From NCBI GenBank assembly GCA_938015415.1, contig CALLPK010000032.1, forward strand, positions 1 to 59,272: 59,272 nt of DNA, written 5' to 3'. Shown one piece after another: positions 53,323 to 59,272 of this stretch. Numbering within the stretch: position 1 is the first letter of the stretch; the number at the start of each line of letters is the position of its first letter. Source of the stretch: an uncultured Saprospiraceae bacterium (GTDB lineage: Bacteria; Bacteroidota; Bacteroidia; Chitinophagales; Saprospiraceae). Both the position numbers and the translations under genes were made by a program. The notes under the pieces were generated by a model. The model searched no databases and was not told the DNA's origin. It saw only the letters and a program-made list of their open reading frames with translations.

Positions 53323-54408
53323 ATGAAAGAAATTGAAAAAATAGTGGAGCGGTACGCAATAACGGATTGGAAAACTGAACAGACGGCCCTGGCTATCGTA
53401 GTGCGAGTGGAGGCATCTGCCTACCGACGGGCAGGCGCGCGGATGTACGTGAGCAGCACTGGACAGTGGATTGGCGGGATTAGTGGTGGATGTCTGGAAG
53501 GAGATGCATTGAAACGGGCCAAAATTGCGATTCTAAAAGATCGCCCTTCGGTGGTGGTTTACGATACGATGGACGATGATGCCCATCAAATTGGCGTAGG
53601 CTTAGGTTGTAATGGTAGAATTGAGGTATTATTTATGCCGATTGATCCGACGGATGCTCAAAATCCTATTGAACTACTAAAACAAATTAAAGATACCCGA
53701 ACAGATGCTTATTTATTGCAAGTAATTGCTACGCTGGAGACCGATTTACTCGGTTGGACCGTGAAAGAAAAAGATGCGTATCAGTTGACGGAACGCTTGC
53801 AACTAGCGACTGATTTTTTTTCTCAGGCGATTGAGGAAGTAAAATATAAAAAGAAGTCGCAGGTGTTTGCCAGTGATCCTGCTACCCAGATTTTAGTAGA
53901 ACGAATCCGTCCTAATATCCGAGTTGTACTGGTCGGAGACAATTATGATGTCAATGCTTTTGTTGGCATTGCGGAGGCGCTTGGTTGGGAAATTCACGTA
54001 GCGGGTAAACAACGAAAATTGGATCGATCTATCTTTGAAAAATCGACTCGGGTTTATACATACGAAACGGTGGCTGAGATTTCCGGAGATGATTATACGG
54101 CGATTATTTTAATGTCCCACGATTATCGGATTGATTATGCGCTGCTAAAAATATTTGGAAAGTTAGAGGTCCCATACATCGGTTTGTTAGGGCCTAAAAA
54201 GCGAATGGAGAAAATGCAGACGGAACTGGATAGGGAAGGGGTGGGGCTAAATCTGGCGGAACTTCCCAACCTTTACGCACCGGTTGGATTAGACATTGGC
54301 GCTGAAAGTCCGGAAGAGATTGCGTTGGCGATTACGGCGGAGATTGTCGGGGTGTTTCGAGAACGGGATGGTGGGAATTTACGGGAACGGTTGGGGCCGA
54401 TTCATTAG
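53323..54408 (+). CDS. xdhC: XdhC/CoxI-family molybdenum-hydroxylase maturation protein
   Basis: 361 residues. N-terminal XdhC_CoxI domain has RVEASAYRRAGARMYVSSTGQWIGGISGGCLEGD (metal-/cofactor-binding GGCLE). C-terminal Rossmann domain shows VVLVGDNYDVNAFVGIAEALGW and MSHDYRIDYALLKI ... GLLGPKKRMEKM. XdhC binds molybdenum cofactor, helps sulfurate it and inserts it into xanthine dehydrogenase-type enzymes. No xdhAB genes lie next to it; modABC is 8 kb away, so the target enzyme must be elsewhere. Confidence 0.92.
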   Translation: MKEIEKIVERYAITDWKTEQTALAIVVRVEASAYRRAGARMYVSSTGQWIGGISGGCLEGDALKRAKIAILKDRPSVVVYDTMDDDAHQIGVGLGCNGRIEVLFMPIDPTDAQNPIELLKQIKDTRTDAYLLQVIATLETDLLGWTVKEKDAYQLTERLQLATDFFSQAIEEVKYKKKSQVFASDPATQILVERIRPNIRVVLVGDNYDVNAFVGIAEALGWEIHVAGKQRKLDRSIFEKSTRVYTYETVAEISGDDYTAIILMSHDYRIDYALLKIFGKLEVPYIGLLGPKKRMEKMQTELDREGVGLNLAELPNLYAPVGLDIGAESPEEIALAITAEIVGVFRERDGGNLRERLGPIH

Positions 54409-54465
54409 CGGATAGGTAGCTGTGATTCATCTTTGAGAAGGAAAATGTTGACTTTTATGTTGCAC

Positions 54466-54511
54466 GGCTTTTTGTATCTGGACGAGACGTCCAAACGAAC
54501 GGCTCGGCTTT
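54466..54511 (+). repeat. 46-bp dispersed repeat, copy 1
   Basis: Starts GGCTTTTTGTATC and contains the inverted repeat TGGAC-GAGAC-GTCCA, then CGGCTCGGCTTT. It matches the copy at 55391-55435 at about 41-42 of 46 positions. The end CGGCTTT repeats the beginning of the unit, so it looks like one unit of a family that can occur in tandem. Confidence 0.75.
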
Positions 54512-54525
54512 GGGCAGTGCGAGGT

Positions 54526-54725
54526 AAACATGAGTCATCCCAAATTACTTATTTAGAAGTGATCAGTCAGTTGGCTTGTTCGCTGGTTGGCTAGTTAGCC
54601 CTCTTTTTACGTAAATAGAGGGCTAACTAGCTAAAAGCCAACTGGCTAACCAGCTAAAAAAACTGATTTCAAGGGTAAATCACTACTTTAAATTTTAATA
54701 ATGAAATTCGGGATGACTCATGTTT
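54526..54725. mobile_element. Palindromic MITE-like element
   Basis: 200 bp bounded by terminal inverted repeats at 54526-54546 and 54705-54725 (20 of 21 bases pair; AAACATGAGTCATCCC with its complement). Inside lie a perfect 15-bp stem, GCTAGTTAGCCCTCT (54590-54604) with its complement (54617-54631), further matching pieces (AGTGAT/ATCACT, CAGTTGGC/GCCAACTG) and a palindromic TTTACGTAAA centre. It has no coding capacity. No clear target-site duplication is seen. It fills most of the 374-base gap 54409-54782. Confidence 0.6.
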
Positions 54726-54782
54726 TAGAGACCGGTTAGTAATTTTGGTATTAAATTATTAAATTGGAGGAAAATAAAAAGG

Positions 54783-55361
54783 ATGAAGGCTAAAAAAATA
54801 TCGAACATTACCGTAGCAGAATACATCGCTCAGGAACAAGAAAGTGGTACTAAATATGAATATCACAACGGAAAAATTTTTGCGCTGGCCGGGGGATCTA
54901 TTAACCATGGTCTTTTATGTGGTAATATATATTCAGAATTAAAAAACGAATTAAAGAAAAAGCAATCTAAGTGTAAGCCTTTGACGAGTGAAATAAAACT
55001 CAACATAAAAGATCAGAATAGTTACGTATATCCGGATACCATGGTTATCTGCGGAGGTATTGAAAGATCGGCACATGATGAGCAATCAGTGGTTAACCCG
55101 ATATTGATCGTTGAGGTGTTATCGAAATCAACGGCAAATTATGATAGAGGTGATAAATTTTTCTTATACAAAAAAATACCCACCTTGCAGGAATATGTCT
55201 TGATAGAACAAGATAAAGCACAGGTTGATGTATTTTATAAAAAGCTGGGAAGTGATCTGTGGCGAATCAGCAGATTTGAAGGGTTAAAAACAACGATTAC
55301 ATTTCAATCAATAGACGTTGACATGAAAATGTCGGAGTTATATTTTGAAGTGGAGATTTAG
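54783..55361 (+). CDS. Uma2 family endonuclease-like protein
   Basis: 192 residues. The Uma2 pattern is clear: ITVAEYIAQEQESGTKYEYHNGKIFALAGG, then the PD-(D/E)xK core with YVYPDTMVICGG and PILIVEVLSKSTANYDRGDKFFLYKKIPTLQEYVLI. The active residues (Glu in the early KYEYHNG, Asp in YPDTM, Glu and Lys in VEVLSKS) are present. Uma2 genes are abundant accessory genes of cyanobacteria and Bacteroidota, of unsettled role. A GGAGG ribosome site lies before the ATG. TAATTTTG at 54740-54747 fits a -7 box, with the palindrome end in the -33 region. Confidence 0.9.
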   Translation: MKAKKISNITVAEYIAQEQESGTKYEYHNGKIFALAGGSINHGLLCGNIYSELKNELKKKQSKCKPLTSEIKLNIKDQNSYVYPDTMVICGGIERSAHDEQSVVNPILIVEVLSKSTANYDRGDKFFLYKKIPTLQEYVLIEQDKAQVDVFYKKLGSDLWRISRFEGLKTTITFQSIDVDMKMSELYFEVEI

Positions 55362-55390
55362 CTGGTAAAATGTCAGTTTCGATTTGGCCC

Positions 55391-55435
55391 GGCCTTTTGT
55401 ATCTGGACGAGAGGTCCAAACGAGCGCTCGGCTTT
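55391..55435 (+). repeat. 46-bp dispersed repeat, copy 2
   Basis: Starts GGCCTTTTGTATC with the same TGGAC-GAGAG-GTCCA inverted repeat, followed by the perfect palindrome CGAGCGCTCG and GGCTTT. It lies 30 bases after the Uma2 stop, while copy 1 lies 272 bases before its start, so the two flank the gene and the palindromic element. It is part of the 393-base gap 55362-55754; nothing else but a terminator was seen there. Confidence 0.75.
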
Positions 55436-55559
55436 AAGTGCTAAAAAAAAACACCTATCATTTCGTTTCCTACTCTTTTAAATAATTTGGACAATTACGA
55501 AAAAAAAGCTCCCAAATCTACGACTGATAAATTCCATCCTTAAATTCAATTCAAATTTC

Positions 55560-55612
55560 AAAAAAAATAAAAAACAAAAAAAGTGCGACCCTCTTTCGAG
55601 TGCCGCACTTAA
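55560..55612 (-). terminator. Terminator of the groES-groEL transcript
   Basis: AAGTGCG / CGCACTT stem with partly paired CCTC / GAG inside and a TTTC loop, followed on the minus strand by a long T-rich tract (TTTTTTGTTTTTTATTTTTTT). It lies about 145 bases after the groEL stop. Confidence 0.75.
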
Positions 55613-55754
55613 TTTTATTTCCATTGAGAATTTGCCCGATTTAAAAACAAACCTGCTGCTGACTGAATATTAAACGTACCTGTTTTTAACAAGTGCGATT
55701 AAGGGAAGCCAATAGCCAAAGGCAAATAGCCAATTGCCAGATCGCTGGATCTGC

Positions 55755-57425
<1,671 letters not shown>

Positions 57426-57453
57426 TTAGAAAAGTGATAAACGGTGATCCGTC

Positions 57454-57717
57454 TTACAGTACCACTAAAATATCGTCTTCGCGCATGATGAGGTAGTCTT
57501 TACCTTCGTGCGACAGTTCGGTACCAGAGTATTTGCCGTAGAGTACGACGTCTCCTTTTTTAACGGTCATTTTTTCACCGTCTTTTCCGGGACCTACCGC
57601 GATGACTTTACCACGTTGCGGTTTTTCTTTAGCAGTATCAGGAATGATAATGCCACCTTTGGTTTTCTCCTCAGCTGGAGCTGGTTGAACGACCACACGG
57701 TCATTGATTGGCTTCAT
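57454..57717 (-). CDS. groS: Co-chaperonin GroES
   Basis: 87 residues from ATG at 57717 ([12 protein letters not shown]); an earlier start at 57744 adds nine atypical residues. It has the mobile loop ([18 protein letters not shown], residues 15-33), the VIAVGPG strand and the DDILVV end. It caps GroEL. It is first in the groES-groEL pair; the promoter must lie in the spacer up to 58117, where no standard heat-shock site was recognised. Confidence 0.96.
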   Translation of the reverse strand: MKPINDRVVVQPAPAEEKTKGGIIIPDTAKEKPQRGKVIAVGPGKDGEKMTVKKGDVVLYGKYSGTELSHEGKDYLIMREDDILVVL

Positions 57718-57865
57718 GTTTAAGTAAGTTTTGGTTTCGACCAAGCCTCACTAAAGTATAGGAGGGGAGTCGAAAAAATTAAAAAATATATCTGTAAGAT
57801 TTCTGCATTTTCCAAAAGGAAAAGAGCAGCGTATTAATTGCTCGTCTATAGTATCTCATCATGCA

Positions 57866-58027
57866 TTGTGCCAAACCGAGAACGGTGACATAATTACCGA
57901 GTTGATAAAAAATTACGAAATTTTGTCAGAGAAAAAAGGAATTATCAGGATGGAATTGCGCCAATATGGCGAAGTTTCCACAGTATGTTTTTTTAAAATA
58001 ATCAATAATAGAAATAAACGAAGATAG
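57866..58027 (+). CDS. Possible small ORF between groES and secG
   Basis: A plus-strand frame stays open from 57755 to the TAG at 58025-58027 (91 codons), in a spacer otherwise without genes. The only start codons are TTG 57866 (53 residues, CQTENGDIITELIKNYEILS) and ATG 57950 (25 residues). The product would have a short acidic start and a basic end (NRNKRR). It is directly followed by a strong hairpin with a T-rich tract on the same strand. It may be a small protein, a decayed gene or chance. No family recognised. Confidence 0.3.
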   Translation: MCQTENGDIITELIKNYEILSEKKGIIRMELRQYGEVSTVCFFKIINNRNKRR

Positions 58028-58053
58028 GTCAAATCAAACTATCTAATAAGCGA

Positions 58054-58100
58054 GAAGCTATTTTACCCAAATTTACAGGTAAAATAGCTTCTTTATTTTT
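58054..58100 (+). terminator. Strong hairpin with plus-strand T-tract before secG
   Basis: A 14-bp perfect stem (GAAGCTATTTTACC with GGTAAAATAGCTTC) around a 10-base loop, then TTTATTTTTGC on the plus strand. On the minus strand the following sequence is not T-rich, so it fits a plus-strand transcript better than the end of secG, although it may serve secG too. Confidence 0.65.
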
Positions 58101-58117
58101 GCTATATAATATCAGAA

Positions 58118-58381
58118 TTACTCTGAAAGCAGCGCGGGACCTTCTGTACCAACTCCAGTAATCATCAGACTAGTAATGATACACAAAACGAATAGGGTGA
58201 TGGCCAGGTACCAGGTTGCTTTTTCGATAAAATCAGTAGACTTAGCGGCTCCAAACATTTGAGTGGTTGCGGTACCTCCAAGACTAGCATCAACTCCACC
58301 GCCTTTTGGGTTCTGAATTAGAATGGCACCCATTAATAGGATACAAATCATGGCAATTAAAATGGTCATTGCTGTTAACAT
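58118..58381 (-). CDS. secG: Preprotein translocase subunit SecG
   Basis: 87 residues, two membrane helices (about 1-22 and 55-75) around the conserved cytoplasmic loop LIQNPKGGGVDASLGGTATTQMFGAAKSTDFIEKAT, in which Q-x-P-K-G-G-G-V is diagnostic. It is an accessory part of the SecYEG channel. It starts three bases after the stop of the TPR gene, so they share a transcript. Gene order (TPR-like gene, secG, groES, groEL) is familiar from Bacteroidota. Confidence 0.95.
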   Translation of the reverse strand: MLTAMTILIAMICILLMGAILIQNPKGGGVDASLGGTATTQMFGAAKSTDFIEKATWYLAITLFVLCIITSLMITGVGTEGPALLSE

Positions 58382-58384
58382 GAG

Positions 58385-59272
58385 CTATTTCTTTTTAAGT
58401 TTTTTAATTAGCGATGCAAAGAACGCCTTTTTTTCTGGAATAATCAAACTCAATCGTTCGTATGCGACAATTGCTTTTTCTATTTTTCCCTGCTTTACGT
58501 AGAGGTCCGCCAGGGTCACGGAAATAGTTTCTCCATCCTCCACGATACTACGATTAGCAAATTTGCGAATCGCTTTTTTCTTGCTTAATTTCTGTTCGGC
58601 GGTCTTTTTTTTCTTTTTCTTAGCCTTTTTAACGGTGGCTTCTTTATTTTTGACTGTTTTTGGGACCTTTTCAGTCTTTTTTTCCTTTTTTGAAACGGTA
58701 TCTTTCTTTTTAGGTTTCTTTTTGGATTTGGAAGCTTTTGTTTTAGGTTTCCCTTTTTCTTTCACTTCATCCATGAATTCCTTCTTATTTTTCTTTTTAG
58801 CATGTTTTTTACCCTTCGTCTTTTCTGTTTTCTGCGCTTCGGAGGATTGGTATTTTTTCATCCATTTACCTAATCCGGGTTGAATGGTTAATGGTCTTTC
58901 CACCGCATCCAGATCTTCCTCAATTAATATCTCTTCAAAGTCTTCCAGCAATAAATCTGATGTTTCGTCTTCGTTATCCAGTTCTATTTCTTCGTCTTTT
59001 ATCAGAAATTTTTTCGGAACGACTTCAATCAAGGGTTTACTTAATAAATCATCCATTTCGTCATCAAAGTCAAATTTTTTGGGGAATTCCAGGATTTCTG
59101 ACTGTTCGGTTAGGGGGACAGATGCTATTACTTCCAGTGTTTCGTCGTCCAACTCATTTTCTTCTAAGTCCTCTTCCACCAAATCCATGCCGCGAATTTC
59201 TTCCATTTCAGGGGCTGACAAATCCGGAATATTGCTACCGGGCGCCATTGGTTCTTCGGTTTTTGTCTTAAT
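58385..59272 (-). CDS. Lysine-rich protein with C-terminal TPR, 5' end missing
   Basis: The minus-strand frame is open to the right window edge (eight more codons before the first visible ATG at 59248), so the true start may lie outside. The visible N-terminal part is very acidic (EEDLEENELDDETLEVIASV), the centre is almost only Lys/Thr (KKKNKKEFMDEVKEKGKPKTKASKSKKKPKK) and so disordered, and the last 45 residues form one TPR-like helix pair (VTLADLYVKQGKIEKAIVAYERLSLIIPEK). The function is unknown; it is conserved beside secG in related genomes by memory of the neighbourhood. Confidence 0.75.
   Translation of the reverse strand: MKTKTEEPMAPGSNIPDLSAPEMEEIRGMDLVEEDLEENELDDETLEVIASVPLTEQSEILEFPKKFDFDDEMDDLLSKPLIEVVPKKFLIKDEEIELDNEDETSDLLLEDFEEILIEEDLDAVERPLTIQPGLGKWMKKYQSSEAQKTEKTKGKKHAKKKNKKEFMDEVKEKGKPKTKASKSKKKPKKKDTVSKKEKKTEKVPKTVKNKEATVKKAKKKKKKTAEQKLSKKKAIRKFANRSIVEDGETISVTLADLYVKQGKIEKAIVAYERLSLIIPEKKAFFASLIKKLKKK

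Noticed and set aside
57718-58117. CIRCE/HrcA operator before groES
   Set aside because: No TTAGCACTC-N9-GAGTGCTAA-like inverted repeat was found on reading the spacer.
58563-58883. 106-codon plus-strand frame rich in Phe and Leu that looks like a membrane protein
   Set aside because: It is the mirror of the lysine-rich stretch of the TPR gene; Lys codons read backwards give Phe and Leu.

Overview
The window looks like a chromosomal stretch of a Bacteroidota bacterium, most likely from the Saprospiria (Lewinella/Haliscomenobacter-like). The reasons are three secreted proteins with type IX secretion (T9SS) C-terminal sorting domains, YtxH/holin/YihY and DUF4199-type genes, TAnnTTTG-like promoter boxes, A+T-rich spacers and the secG-groES-groEL neighbourhood. 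No tRNA, rRNA, CRISPR array, transposase or prophage was seen. Assignment below class level is inference.

Layout. (1) 1-8.2 kb, plus strand: end of a surface-polysaccharide cluster with an asparagine-synthase-like amidotransferase (cut by the window edge), two GT4 glycosyltransferases, a hexapeptide acetyltransferase, a sulfotransferase, UDP-GlcNAc 2-epimerase and a heparinase II/III-like protein. (2) 8.2-20.4 kb: two paralogous ECF sigma factors, a cupin-type putative anti-sigma factor, a beta-helix T9SS protein and a 1690-residue T9SS protein made of four near-identical propeller units; then two small membrane-associated proteins, a coiled-coil secreted protein and a DksA-like protein. (3) 20.4-28.2 kb, minus strand: aldehyde dehydrogenase, AraC regulator, a membrane-anchored EEP-fold protein and an envelope-stress block (YihY, small membrane protein, holin-like, YtxH, MscS). 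(4) 28.3-38.4 kb: DUF2254 protein; a red-light sensing block (bacteriophytochrome, response regulator, heme oxygenase) preceded by a PepSY-like lipoprotein, a receiver/pseudo-receiver pair and a cysteine-less thioredoxin-fold protein; then a third ECF sigma factor, Dps and a membrane protein. (5) 38.7-42 kb: two sugar/solute transporters (MFS and SSS). (6) 42.2-46.2 kb, minus strand: UDG-modA-modB-modC-glycosyltransferase 9 in one tight row. (7) 46.6-54.4 kb: NhaC-type antiporter with an extra N-terminal domain, FG-GAP T9SS protein, MORN-repeat protein, haloacid dehalogenase and XdhC. (8) 54.4-55.7 kb: a small accessory pocket with a 200-bp palindromic element and a Uma2 gene between two copies of a 46-bp repeat. 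(9) 55.7-59.3 kb: groEL, groES, a possible unlisted small ORF, secG and a lysine-rich TPR protein cut by the window edge.

How it fits together. Regions 3 and 4 read as a stress-response neighbourhood: light sensing with its own chromophore supply, several ECF sigma factors, iron/DNA protection by Dps, and envelope and osmotic proteins. The molybdate transporter and XdhC point to molybdenum hydroxylases elsewhere in the genome. The least-explained signals are non-coding: a structured inverted-repeat element that appears to supply the -33 box of an ECF gene, a perfect 19-bp tandem repeat before a stress-type gene, a MITE-like palindrome beside Uma2, and several dispersed-repeat copies.
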